A stretch of DNA of 64,000 nt. Source: Micromonospora pattaloongensis. Its GTDB lineage: Bacteria > Actinomycetota > Actinomycetes > Mycobacteriales > Micromonosporaceae. Location of the stretch: the NCBI RefSeq assembly GCF_900107255.1, contig NZ_FNPH01000003.1:124001-188000 (forward strand), read 5' to 3'. A program made the position numbers and the translations under genes. Below are positions 50,481-58,982 of this stretch, piece by piece (positions within the stretch are counted from its first letter, which is position 1; each line of letters opens with the position of its first letter). The notes under the pieces were generated by a model. It did no database searches, was not told the origin of the DNA, and saw only the letters and a list, made by a program, of their open reading frames with translations.

Positions 50481-51420
50481 CCTGCACCTCCGTGAGCTCG
50501 TGCCGCGGGGCGCCTTCCGGCACCGTCTCCCGGATCAGCGCCGCCCACTCCGTGGCGTCGTCCGGGGCGAGCAGCACCGTGTCGTCGCGGGTCGCCACCG
50601 CCATCACCACGCTGTCTCCGGCGGGCGTCCGGGCCGGCCGGAGCTCCACCCCGGTGATGTCGCGGGGCGTGAGGTTCACCGCCGGTCGACCGTCCAGAGG
50701 GGACCGCCAGGTCAGCCCCGTACGCCGGTCGAGCCGCGCGGTCCCGCCGCGCCAGACCGCGGAGCCCGCCCGCCGCTCCTGGTACCAGGCGTGGCTCTCG
50801 CGCAGCGGCGCGGCCGATGCCGCGATCGCCCCCGCACCCGGCGGCCCGCCGACCCCGCGCAGGTGGCGCCGCACGAGATTCAGCAGCCGCTCCGGGTCCG
50901 CGGTCGACAACAGGTGGTACGTCCCGTCGACCAGCTCCACCCGCAGGCGCTGGCGCTGCTCGCCGCCCACCGCCCGCTCGCTGTGCAGCCCGGCGGTCCG
51001 GATGTGCTCCCACGGGGCCTGCCAGAGCAGCTCCGCCGGCTCCCGCCGGAAGACGAACAGCCGCCGATCGGTGAGGTACACGGTGCCAGGGCGCCACGAG
51101 TGGTGGAAGTCGTCGGCGTACACGCCGCCGGGCATCCGCGCGACGACGTCCTCATCCGGCAGCAACGGCACCTGCCGGGCGATGGAACGCCGCACCGAGG
51201 CGCGGGTCTTCTCGTCCCACTGCCGCATCATGCCGTACTCGAGCATCGTCTCCATCCCGGCGAGGGTGGCCCGGAGGTTGACCCCGATCAGCGGGATGTC
51301 GGCGACGGTGATGATCAGATCCAGGTTGAGGTAGACCCCCTTGTTCAGCAGCACCTCGACGAGGTCCGGCAGGGTGACGCGGGGGTCGCGGGTGGGCTGC
51401 AACGACGCCGGCTCAGCCAT
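50464..51420 (-). CDS. GvpA/J-type protein fused to two PH/GRAM-like domains
   Basis: 318 residues. Residues about 12-65 are a gas vesicle structural-family domain of the GvpJ/GvpS kind (TLPDLVEVLLNKGVYLNLDL, IPLIGVNLRATLAGMET). Residues about 95-190 resemble a bacterial GRAM/PH domain (SWRPGTVYLTDRRLFVFRRE) and residues about 215-305 a second PH-like domain (AVWRGGTARLDRRTGL, ...EWAALIRETVP). Ordinary GvpJ ends after about 100-130 residues, so the PH part is an addition. PH/GRAM domains often bind lipid or protein; membrane targeting is inferred. ATG at 51420 overlaps the preceding gene by 8 bases. Confidence 0.8.
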   Translation of the reverse strand: MAEPASLQPTRDPRVTLPDLVEVLLNKGVYLNLDLIITVADIPLIGVNLRATLAGMETMLEYGMMRQWDEKTRASVRRSIARQVPLLPDEDVVARMPGGVYADDFHHSWRPGTVYLTDRRLFVFRREPAELLWQAPWEHIRTAGLHSERAVGGEQRQRLRVELVDGTYHLLSTADPERLLNLVRRHLRGVGGPPGAGAIAASAAPLRESHAWYQERRAGSAVWRGGTARLDRRTGLTWRSPLDGRPAVNLTPRDITGVELRPARTPAGDSVVMAVATRDDTVLLAPDDATEWAALIRETVPEGAPRHELTEVQVGAHR

Positions 51421-51853
51421 CGGGATGCCGCTCCCGCAGCTCGTACGCCGACGCCTGCGGCGCCGTGCGATCCGCTGGCTCCGCCTCGAGCTGCGGTTTC
51501 GACCGCTCCGCGCGCAGCGACCGCGCGCTGCGCCAGCCGCACCACGGGCACGACTCGTCCAGCAGCTCCTGTGTCGCGACGCGCTTGCCGCACCCCGGGC
51601 AGCTCTCCCGGGCCTCGACCGCCTCCCGCCACGCGGGGGTGTCGGTGTCGGTGCCGGACGGGAACTCCAGCCCGTACCGCGCGGCGGTCTCGAAGGACGC
51701 CAGCGCGGCCCTGATCCGGATGCCGAGCAGCTCCACGCCGCCCACCGAGACCATGATGTCCGCGTTGAGGACCAGGCCGCGGTCCAGGAGCGTCTCCACC
51801 ACGTGGGCGAGCGTCCCCTCGCTGTCGCGCTGCGGCTGCAGTGACTGCCTCAC
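51413..51853 (-). CDS. GvpA/J-type protein with C-terminal zinc ribbon
   Basis: 146 residues. Residues about 12-62 are a GvpA/GvpJ-family shell domain (GTLAHVVETLLDRGLVLNAD, VGGVELLGIRIRAALASFET). Residues 85-105 hold CPGC and CPWC separated by 13 residues, a zinc-ribbon layout, followed by a charged tail. This is not a normal GvpA, which is about 75-140 residues without cysteines. GTG at 51853 with GGAGGC upstream. It heads the gvp run. A single major GvpA gene is not seen nearby, so this or the next protein may form or nucleate the shell. Confidence 0.78.
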   Translation of the reverse strand: MRQSLQPQRDSEGTLAHVVETLLDRGLVLNADIMVSVGGVELLGIRIRAALASFETAARYGLEFPSGTDTDTPAWREAVEARESCPGCGKRVATQELLDESCPWCGWRSARSLRAERSKPQLEAEPADRTAPQASAYELRERHPDG

Positions 51854-52002
51854 GGTCTCGCCTCCGATCTGCCCCGTGCGCCCGGTATGTCGGTGGCCCG
51901 ACTACTACCGTCCGTGCTCGCACCGGAAACCTCGGCGTGCGCGGTGTCACCGGAAATGCTGGTCAGAGCCGCGTTGACCGAGCGACACGCAGCACTGGCG
52001 CG

Positions 52003-52713
52003 TCAGCTGACCCGGGCCAGAAACGACCGCACCTGCTCGCGCGCCCGCTCACCGATCTCCGGGCCGTGCGTGAACGCCGCGACGTCGTACTCCAGCTCGC
52101 CCAGCACGTGCGCGGTCTCCTGCGTCATCCGGAAGTCCGCGCAGAAGAACGCCGGCGGCCAGCGCATCCCGGCCACGTTGAACAGCGCGTCCCCGGTGAT
52201 CAGCACCCGGGTCGGCTCGTGCAGCAGCGACACGTGCCCGGGCGAGTGCCCCGGCGTGTGCACCACGCGCAGCCCGCCGGCGACGTCCAGCACGTCGCCG
52301 TCGGCGAGCAGCTGCCCGACCTGCACCGGCGGGAACGTGCCGCCGGGCAGCCGGCTGAACAGCCGCCCCGACGCCAGGGACTGGTCCGGGGTCGGCGCCC
52401 GGCCCGCCTCGGCGTACGGCACGTCGGCGGCGTGCACCGCCAGCGGCGCCCCGGTGCGGCGGGACAGCTCGGCGGCCCCGCCGGCGTGGTCGGGGTGGGC
52501 GTGGGTGAGCACGATCCGGGTGACGTCGGCCGGAGTCTTGCCGATCGCGGCGAGCCCGGCGACGATCCGCGCGGGCGCCTTCTTCACCCCGCAGTCCACC
52601 AGCGTCACGCTGCCGTCGTCATCGACAAGGGCGTACGAGTTGACGAATGCCCGGCCCACCGTCGGAATCCGCCACACATCGGGAGCGACCTGCACCGCCG
52701 CCGCGCGCACCAT
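52003..52713 (-). CDS. metallo-beta-lactamase-fold hydrolase
   Basis: 236-residue MBL-fold enzyme: THAHPDHAGG metal motif near residue 80, then VHTPGHSPGHVSLL and ITGDALF, and a final His in FTHGPEIG. These give the two-metal site of glyoxalase II-like or lactonase-like hydrolases. ATG at 52713 is chosen over a long upstream frame with no codon bias. It is minus-strand, 150 bases from the gvp genes and 60 from the MFS gene. Substrate not evident. Confidence 0.9.
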   Translation of the reverse strand: MVRAAAVQVAPDVWRIPTVGRAFVNSYALVDDDGSVTLVDCGVKKAPARIVAGLAAIGKTPADVTRIVLTHAHPDHAGGAAELSRRTGAPLAVHAADVPYAEAGRAPTPDQSLASGRLFSRLPGGTFPPVQVGQLLADGDVLDVAGGLRVVHTPGHSPGHVSLLHEPTRVLITGDALFNVAGMRWPPAFFCADFRMTQETAHVLGELEYDVAAFTHGPEIGERAREQVRSFLARVS

Positions 52714-52772
52714 AGACGGCAGTCTACGTCGCTGCCCACACCCACAACTGCACGCGCGACGCGAACAGGTGG

Positions 52773-54155
52773 TCAGGAGACGGGGACCGGGACGGGGGCG
52801 CGGCGGCGCAGGAGCGTCGCGGTGAGCAGGACCGCGGCGGCCGCGAGACCGGCCAGCGACCAGAACACGGTACGCAGGCCAGTCGTGAAGCCCGGATCGG
52901 CCAGCTGGCCGGCGGTGGTGGTGGCGAGCACCGACCCCACCACCGCGATCGCGATCGTCTCGTTGGCCAGCCGCGCGGTGTTGAGCATGCCGGCGGCGGT
53001 GCCGGCCCGGTCGGGGGCGACGCTGCCGATCGCCTCGCCGTCGAGCATGCCGATCGACAGGCCGTTGCCGACCCCGATCGTCAGCAGCGGCCCGGCCAGG
53101 GTGAGCACGTCGGCGTGCGGCCCGAGCACGGTCAGCCAGGCCGCGCCGAGCGCGATGACGCCGACCGAGGTGACCACGATGGCGGACGGCGGGATCCGGC
53201 GGATGAGCACGCCGGTCAGCAGCGGCAGCACCAGGGTGGGCGCGGTCAGCAGGATCATCGCCGCGCCGGCCTCGGCGGGACTCCACCCGATCACGCGGGT
53301 GAAGTACGACGGCAGGTAGACCAGCAGCGGCACCACGACGGAGACGATCGTCGCCGCCGCGACGCACATGCCGAGGAAGCGCGGGCTGGCCAGCAGGCCG
53401 AGGTCGAACATCGGATCGGGGCGGCGGCGCTCGACGCGCACGAACACCCCGAGCAGCACGACCGCCCCGACGAACGCCGCGACGATCAGCGGGTCGCTCC
53501 AGCCGCGCACGGGCCCCTCCACGAACCCGGAGATCACCAGCAGCAGCGCGGCGGTGAACGACGCCGTACCGGCCCAGTCGATCCGGCGCGTCGTCGCCTC
53601 GCGCGACTCGGGCAGCAGCGGCACCAGCGCCAGCACCACCGCCCCGAGGATCGCCGGGACGGCGAAGACGGCCCGCCAGCCGAACGCCTCGATCAGCAGC
53701 CCGGCCAGCGACGGGCCGAACGCCAGCCCCGCCCCGAGCACCGTGCCGAAGACCCCGAACGCGCGTGCCCGCGCCCGCCCGTGGAAGGTGGCGGCCAGGA
53801 TCGCCGACGCGCTGGTCGCCGCGGCCGCCGCCCCGATCCCGCCCAGGGCGCGCACGACGTCGAGCAGCACGATGTCGCCGGCGACCGCGCTCAGCCCGCC
53901 GGCCACGGTGAAGATGCCGACGCCGGCGGCGTACACCCGGCGTCGGCCCAGCAGGTCGGCCAGCGAGCCGGTGGCCAGCATGAAGCTGGCGAAGGTGGCG
54001 TTGTAGCCGTTCACCACCCACTGCACGGAGGCGAGGTCGGCGTGCAGGTCGGCGCCGATCTGCGGCAGCGCGATCGAGGCGCCGGTCAGCGTGAGCGGCA
54101 GCAACAGCGTGGACAACAGGATGGCGGCCAGAACGACCGCCGGATGATGGCGCAA
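52773..54155 (-). CDS. MFS multidrug-type exporter (DHA2, 14 helices)
   Basis: 460-residue major facilitator transporter of the drug:H+ antiporter-2 kind. The start region VQWVVNGYNATFASFMLATG and GSLADLLGRRRVYAAGV (motif A) and the C-motif region GTVLGAGLAFGPSLAGLL are typical, with about 14 hydrophobic segments. TTG at 54155 has GGGGGAGAG upstream, and is preferred over a frame beginning at 54221. A 14-bp palindrome 114 bases upstream is a likely operator. No TetR-type regulator gene adjoins it. Confidence 0.9.
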   Translation of the reverse strand: MRHHPAVVLAAILLSTLLLPLTLTGASIALPQIGADLHADLASVQWVVNGYNATFASFMLATGSLADLLGRRRVYAAGVGIFTVAGGLSAVAGDIVLLDVVRALGGIGAAAAATSASAILAATFHGRARARAFGVFGTVLGAGLAFGPSLAGLLIEAFGWRAVFAVPAILGAVVLALVPLLPESREATTRRIDWAGTASFTAALLLVISGFVEGPVRGWSDPLIVAAFVGAVVLLGVFVRVERRRPDPMFDLGLLASPRFLGMCVAAATIVSVVVPLLVYLPSYFTRVIGWSPAEAGAAMILLTAPTLVLPLLTGVLIRRIPPSAIVVTSVGVIALGAAWLTVLGPHADVLTLAGPLLTIGVGNGLSIGMLDGEAIGSVAPDRAGTAAGMLNTARLANETIAIAVVGSVLATTTAGQLADPGFTTGLRTVFWSLAGLAAAAVLLTATLLRRRAPVPVPVS

Positions 54156-54268
54156 CGACTCTCCCCCGGTGATGACGTTCCCAGTCTGCCGTGCGAGGGC
54201 GTCCCCGCACCCGGGACCCACGACGGGCGCCGTGGCCGTGCACGCTCGCTCCCGGCGTTCACGGGCAC

Positions 54269-54282
54269 TCCGTGATCACGGA
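54269..54282. promoter_or_regulatory. 14-bp perfect palindrome upstream of MFS gene
   Basis: TCCGTGATCACGGA lies 114 bases upstream of the exporter start. Short perfect palindromes of this kind are typical TetR-family operators; the regulator is not encoded here. It falls in the 337-base stretch 54156-54492, in which I see no gene: the open frames there lack start sites and oppose strong neighbours. Confidence 0.45.
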
Positions 54283-54492
54283 ACCCAGTTGGCAAGATCA
54301 CTTTGCGTAGCCGGATGGGGGGTTGAGGCGTTTGATGGGTGAGCGAGTCTGGTCCGGCGTCGACTGCGACGGCGACCGGCCACCGACGGCTCACCGCATC
54401 CGGCGCATCAGCACCGCCGGTAAAGCGGTCCGGGCGGGGCGGCGTCATGACACGGGACGCGGCCCCGCCCACAACCGCGACGCCAGCGAACC

Positions 54493-56001
54493 CTACGACC
54501 AGTCCTCGGTGGCGTCCCGTTCCGTCGGGACGTGGTCGGTGGGCGGGCCGCCGTGAGTCCAGGGGGTCTCCTCGCGCGCCGGGAACGACGCGCCCGGCCG
54601 GTACGCCTCGCTCAGCGTCGTGTACGTGATCCGCTCCCCCACCTCGGGCACACTGCCCGGCGGCGGCGTCAGCGACCGCCCCATCCCGCCTGAGAGCTCC
54701 AGCACCACCTCGGTCTTCGCGCCGTCCGGCGCCGGCGTCACGAACACGACGGTCCCCTTCTGCGACGGCCGCGCCGGCGAGTACAGCGCGGCGCCCGGCG
54801 CCATCAGCACCGGATCCGAGGTGAGCACCATGATCCGGGGACGGAGCACGGGCCGCTTGCCGGTGTCGTCGACCCGGTCCGGCTTGGCCATCGTCACCAC
54901 CCCGGCGAACGCCTCCCCGGTCAGCCGGTGGCCGGCCATCACCAGCGGATCGTCGTAGGCGCGCTGCGCCGCGTACGACGCCTGCGCCCGTTCCAGCCGG
55001 TCCAGGCGCTGGGCCGCGGCGACCGCCCCGTCCCGGCGCGGCTGCGGGTAGCTCTCCTCGGATTCGACGTAGTTGGCGTAGTCGGTGAACGCGTCCCGGT
55101 CGGCCGCCCACCGTGGCTCGACCCGGGCGCCGGGCGGCAGCGCGCGCAGCAACGCGACGCCGCGCCACATCAGCTCCCAGGTCGGCTGCAGCTGACCGCG
55201 CAGCAGCCTTTCCAGCTCCGCGTACGCCAGCAGCCGCGCCCCCTCGTCGTCCAGCGCGGCCTCGTAGGCCGCGATCGCCGGGGCGAGCCGCTCGTTGTCG
55301 AAACCCGGATCGGTGACCGGCCCGGCCGGCGGCCAGATCGCCGGGTCCTCGGCCTCGGCCGCGGCGACGACGCCGGAGACCCCGGGCGGCGGCGAGATCC
55401 AGCCGAGCAGCGCCGCCAGGTTCTGGTCCTCCATCGCGCTCTGCCCGGTGGCCCAGTGCAGGGTCAGCGCGTCGGTCATCGCCAGCAGCGTCGACGATCC
55501 GGGGTGTTCGGCGCGGTCGGCGAGGAAGGTCAGCCAGCGCCCGAGCAGCGGCACCGACGGGTGCACCGGATAGTCGCCGTCGGTGCGGCGGAACCGCGTC
55601 GAACGGCCGAACAGCCGCACGAAGCTGATCCCGGCCGCGTTCGGCACCAGCAGCTGCGGGGCGTCGACGTACCGGTGCCTGACGTCCCTGCCGCGGTCGA
55701 TCGGGACGGCCTCGGCGACGCCGCGGAGACCATCCACATAGGGCAGTAGCTCGGCGGCGAGCGCGGCGGCGAAGGCGAAACGCTGGTCGCGGTTGCGCGG
55801 CTGCGGCACGATCAGCAGCCGCGGGTGCTCGGGGTCGGCGCCGACCAGGGCGGCCAGCGGCGCGTTGGCCTCGCCGGCCATGGTCAGCGGGACGAAGACC
55901 AGCGGCCGGTCGGCCAGGTGCAGGTGCCGCACGGTGGCGATCGGCTGGGCGGCCCCGGTCGCGAGTGCCTGAGCCCGGGCGAGCGCGGTGAGCGTGCTCA
56001 T
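54493..56001 (-). CDS. hypothetical protein coupled to Cas4-like nuclease
   Basis: 502 residues, cytosolic, not recognised. It starts MSTLTALARAQALATGAAQP and has a fairly even alpha/beta composition with Trp-rich and Arg-rich stretches, no signal peptide, no membrane helix and no nucleotide-binding or metal motif that I can name. The ATG at 56001 overlaps the nuclease stop (ATGA), so the two are translated together. It probably acts with the nuclease, for example as a DNA-recognition or structural partner. Confidence 0.72.
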   Translation of the reverse strand: MSTLTALARAQALATGAAQPIATVRHLHLADRPLVFVPLTMAGEANAPLAALVGADPEHPRLLIVPQPRNRDQRFAFAAALAAELLPYVDGLRGVAEAVPIDRGRDVRHRYVDAPQLLVPNAAGISFVRLFGRSTRFRRTDGDYPVHPSVPLLGRWLTFLADRAEHPGSSTLLAMTDALTLHWATGQSAMEDQNLAALLGWISPPPGVSGVVAAAEAEDPAIWPPAGPVTDPGFDNERLAPAIAAYEAALDDEGARLLAYAELERLLRGQLQPTWELMWRGVALLRALPPGARVEPRWAADRDAFTDYANYVESEESYPQPRRDGAVAAAQRLDRLERAQASYAAQRAYDDPLVMAGHRLTGEAFAGVVTMAKPDRVDDTGKRPVLRPRIMVLTSDPVLMAPGAALYSPARPSQKGTVVFVTPAPDGAKTEVVLELSGGMGRSLTPPPGSVPEVGERITYTTLSEAYRPGASFPAREETPWTHGGPPTDHVPTERDATEDWS

Positions 56002-57125
56002 GACAGCGCCTCGGCGCGCAGCCGCGCCGCGGTCCGCAGCAGCGCGGCCGCCTCCGCCTGCTCCTCGGTCGGGGTGCGGTCGCCGGCGGCGAGCGCCAGC
56101 ACGACCTCGACGGACTCGATTCCGCCGAGCTCCTCGCGCACCGACTTGCCGAGCGCGGCGGTCGCGCCGGCCGCCTCGTGCCGGCAGAAGTACGCGAGTT
56201 CGCAGGCGCTGAGGCACTCCGGCGCGTACCGGGCCTCGACCGCGGCGAGCGCCGCGGCCAGCTCGGCCGGGGTGCGGGTCGGCGCGCCGGCGGTGTCCGG
56301 GGCCAGGTCGAAGCTCAGCGCCTCCGGCACCTGGTCGAGCAGCGCGTCGATCCGGGCCATCCGGGACAGCTGCCGGCGCAGCGTGCCGAGCTGCTTGCGC
56401 ACGTCGAGCAGGGCCGCCGTGGGCCGGTTGGAGAAGTCGCGGGGGCAGACGAGTACGACGTTGTGCGAGACCAGTTCCGGGTCGTGTCCCGCCTCGGTCA
56501 GCAGCTGGCGCAGCGCGAGCACGTAGACGGCGGCCTGGGTGGCCGCGGCGGAGACCTTGGCCGGGTCGGCCTGGTCGTCGATGACGGCGAACGACTTGAT
56601 CTCCACGACGTGGAAGCGCCCCTCGACCTGCAGCGCGATCAGGTCGGGCTCCAGGTAGACGGGCTGGCCGGCGACGTCGAGCCGCAGCAGCGGGTGGTCG
56701 AAGAGCAGCCCCGCGGCGTCGGCCCGGCCGGCGGCTCCGGTCAGCAGCTCGCGGGACCGGGCGTGCCGCGCCTCGGGCCCGTCCGGGCCGTCCGGCGCGT
56801 CCGGGGTGTCCAGGTCGTCGTAGGAGACCTCCGGGATCGGCAGCCCGAGCCGCTCGCGCAGCAGCCGCAGCAGCTCGGCCGCGCCGTCGGCCTTGACCTG
56901 CGCCTCGAAGACGTTGCCGCGGGCGATCGCGAAGCGCGACTGCCCGGACTGCGCCGGGAACCCGACGTGCGCCGCGATCCGTTGCTTGTCGACGCCGGCG
57001 CTGTCCAGCACCGCCCGGCGGGTGCAGCCGGGGTTGCCGGTCAGCGCGGCGATGGTGCGGGCGTTGTGCCGGCGCGGCGGGACCGGGCCGCGCAGCCGCG
57101 CGAGCCGCTGCTCGAGTTCAGTCAC
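55998..57125 (-). CDS. Cas4/RecB-like PD-(D/E)xK nuclease, probable Fe-S protein
   Basis: 375 residues. The central nuclease motif is PVYLEPDLIALQVEGRFHVV followed by EIKSF (Asp in PDL, Glu-x-Lys in EIK). An N-terminal Cys (NPGC) and three C-terminal Cys (SACELAYFC region with a preceding ECL) give the one-plus-three pattern of the Cas4/AddB iron-sulfur cluster. The GTG at 57125 is chosen because upstream frame is Arg-rich noise. It is the first gene of a two-gene unit with the 502-residue protein. No CRISPR repeats or other cas genes are present, so a stand-alone defence or repair role is likelier than CRISPR adaptation. Confidence 0.8.
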   Translation of the reverse strand: MTELEQRLARLRGPVPPRRHNARTIAALTGNPGCTRRAVLDSAGVDKQRIAAHVGFPAQSGQSRFAIARGNVFEAQVKADGAAELLRLLRERLGLPIPEVSYDDLDTPDAPDGPDGPEARHARSRELLTGAAGRADAAGLLFDHPLLRLDVAGQPVYLEPDLIALQVEGRFHVVEIKSFAVIDDQADPAKVSAAATQAAVYVLALRQLLTEAGHDPELVSHNVVLVCPRDFSNRPTAALLDVRKQLGTLRRQLSRMARIDALLDQVPEALSFDLAPDTAGAPTRTPAELAAALAAVEARYAPECLSACELAYFCRHEAAGATAALGKSVREELGGIESVEVVLALAAGDRTPTEEQAEAAALLRTAARLRAEALS

Positions 57126-57274
57126 GCGCGCCCACTTCGACCGGATTCGCCACGCCAGCACGGTACAAGCCGCGCCGCGGCGATGACCAGGTGACGCGCG
57201 TGAACCCCTCACGTCCGCGCCGGGACTGCCGATCCTGCCAGGGTCAACCCTGGAACCGCCCAAGGAGTGATCGC

Positions 57275-57823
57275 ATGACCCGTACCGCCCGCCGCGGCGC
57301 CGCCGCCCTGATCGCCGCGACCGCCCTGAGCGGCGCGCTGCTCGCCCCCGCGGCACCCGCGGCCGCCGCCCCCCGGACCAGCTGCACCGTCACCGCGGAC
57401 CAGCGTGCCGCCGCCCTCGACCAGCTGAAGGCCGGGCACAACGCGCTGCGCGGGCGCAAGCCCAGCGCGGCGGAGCGCACGGCGTTCCGCAACGCCGTCG
57501 CCGAGCTGATCCAGGCCGCCCGCGACGCCAAGATGAGCCCCGAGGTGCGGGCCGCCAAGATCGCCGAACTGCGGGCGCTGCGGGCCAAGCTCGAGGCCGC
57601 GGCCACCCCCGAGGAGCGCACCGCGATCCGCGCCGAGATCCGCGCCATCGTGCTCGAGCTGAAGACGGCCCGGCTGACCAAGGCCGAGCGCGCCGAGCTC
57701 ATCAAGAAGATCAAGGAAATGCGCGCCGCCCTCACCGGCAAGCTCACCAAGGCCGACCGCGACGCGGTGAAGGCGTCCATCACCGCCGCCAAGGCCGTCC
57801 TCAAGTGCAAGGTCACCGCCTGA
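57275..57823 (+). CDS. secreted all-helical protein
   Basis: 182 residues. A signal peptide runs to about residue 32 (basic start, ALIAATALSGALLAPAAPAAAA). The mature part is almost all predicted charged helix, Ala/Lys/Glu/Arg-rich with repeated KAERAELIKKIKEM-like units, bounded by Cys37 and a Cys near 178 that could form one disulfide. AAGGAGTG precedes the ATG at 57275. No recognised family; such proteins may be wall-binding or spacers. Confidence 0.75.
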   Translation: MTRTARRGAAALIAATALSGALLAPAAPAAAAPRTSCTVTADQRAAALDQLKAGHNALRGRKPSAAERTAFRNAVAELIQAARDAKMSPEVRAAKIAELRALRAKLEAAATPEERTAIRAEIRAIVLELKTARLTKAERAELIKKIKEMRAALTGKLTKADRDAVKASITAAKAVLKCKVTA

Positions 57824-57891
57824 CCCCGCTCCCACCGGCAGCGGCGGGCCGAGCCCGATCCCGCCCGTGCGATCCGACTTACAGTCGACGC

Positions 57892-58176
<285 letters not shown>

Positions 58177-58181
58177 ATGCG

Positions 58182-58235
58182 CGCCGCCGGTGGCGCCGCC
58201 CCGCGGGAGCCCGCGGTGCGGGGCCACCGGCGGCG
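58182..58235. terminator. large hairpin between convergent genes
   Basis: CGCCGCCGGTGG (58182-58193) pairs with CCACCGGCGGCG (58224-58235); the interior contains a second GC-rich hairpin (CCGCGGG...CCCGCGG). It lies 6 bases after the DUF427 stop and before the stop of the convergent HesB-like gene. Probably bidirectional. Confidence 0.65.
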
Positions 58236-58241
58236 AGTACG

Positions 58242-58526
58242 TCAGGCGCGTTGCTCGGCCAGGCCGGACTGCACCGCGCCCTGCGGGTCGACCGCCGCGT
58301 CGAGCGCCTTGTCGTCGAGGAACTGCGCCGCATCCGCATCCAGGAACACGCGTACGCCGGACTCGTCGACGATCACGTCCCCCTGCGTGGGCCCGGTCAC
58401 CAGGCCGATCGTCAGCGCACCGGGCGACTGGTCGCTGGCGATGCGCAGCCCGGCGCCGTGCGGCACCTCCTGCTGCGTGGTCAGGTCCCGGATCACCAGC
58501 ACGGCGTTGTCGGTCAACGTGAGCAT
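58242..58526 (-). CDS. HesB/IscA-like protein lacking cysteines
   Basis: 94 residues of the HesB/IscA fold as seen in actinobacterial paralogues: MLTLTDNAVLVIRDLTTQQE, GAGLRIAS, and VIVDESGVRVFLDADAAQFL. True iron-sulfur carriers keep three cysteines; none is present here, so it is unlikely to carry a cluster in the classical way. Often annotated as an adhesin in this phylum without evidence. ATG at 58526 with GAGGAG upstream. Confidence 0.8.
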   Translation of the reverse strand: MLTLTDNAVLVIRDLTTQQEVPHGAGLRIASDQSPGALTIGLVTGPTQGDVIVDESGVRVFLDADAAQFLDDKALDAAVDPQGAVQSGLAEQRA

Positions 58527-58982
58527 GAAGAACTCCTCGTGATTGTCGTCGTCCGTGTTCTGTGCCCCCATCCGGCCACTCCGCGCCGGTCCGGCGCTGG
58601 GGAGCTGGCGTGCTGCGCGGGAACCCCGCGCCAGGGGGAAGGCGGCGAACCGCCGCCGGACGAGAGGCGCACCCGGTACGGGCGACGCCGGTTCGGCAGG
58701 TTGTTTTCTCCGCAAATCGGGTAGGTCAACGGCCGTCCGCGCCCACGTTGCCCCGTCTCGCCCGGTACGTCAACCGGAGCAGCGGCCAGCACGGCCCCTC
58801 CGACCACAGTGTGGGACGGCGGCGATGTCGGACCGGCTCCGCACACCCCGCAGCCATGGCGGCGGTGAGCCTGGTGGACGCCGCGTTCCTTGCTGGCACA
58901 CCGCGGGCGGTTTGCCGACCGGGGCCACGGGTTATGAATCGATGGTCGACGTATGTCGATCAACCGTCCGAAGGGTCGTGCC
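58527..58982. other. divergent intergenic region with two small hairpins
   Basis: 456 bases between the HesB-like gene and the lipid kinase. CGCGGG-AAC-CCCGCG (58616-58630) and GGCGGC-GAACC-GCCGCC (58641-58657) are side by side and share a GAAC loop element. No gene is supported. It likely holds the promoters of both genes. Confidence 0.35.

Noticed and set aside
52714-54243. Extension of the MBL-fold protein to 746 residues
   Set aside because: The upstream frame is a shadow of the MFS gene on the same strand; ATG 52713 gives a normal MBL protein.
54323-54629. Small plus-strand proteins upstream of the MFS gene
   Set aside because: No ribosome site, two frames overlap each other, and composition is that of non-coding GC-rich DNA.
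55998-57125. Cas4 of a CRISPR system
   Set aside because: No repeats or other cas genes in the window; cysteine pattern and nuclease core also fit stand-alone RecB-like proteins.
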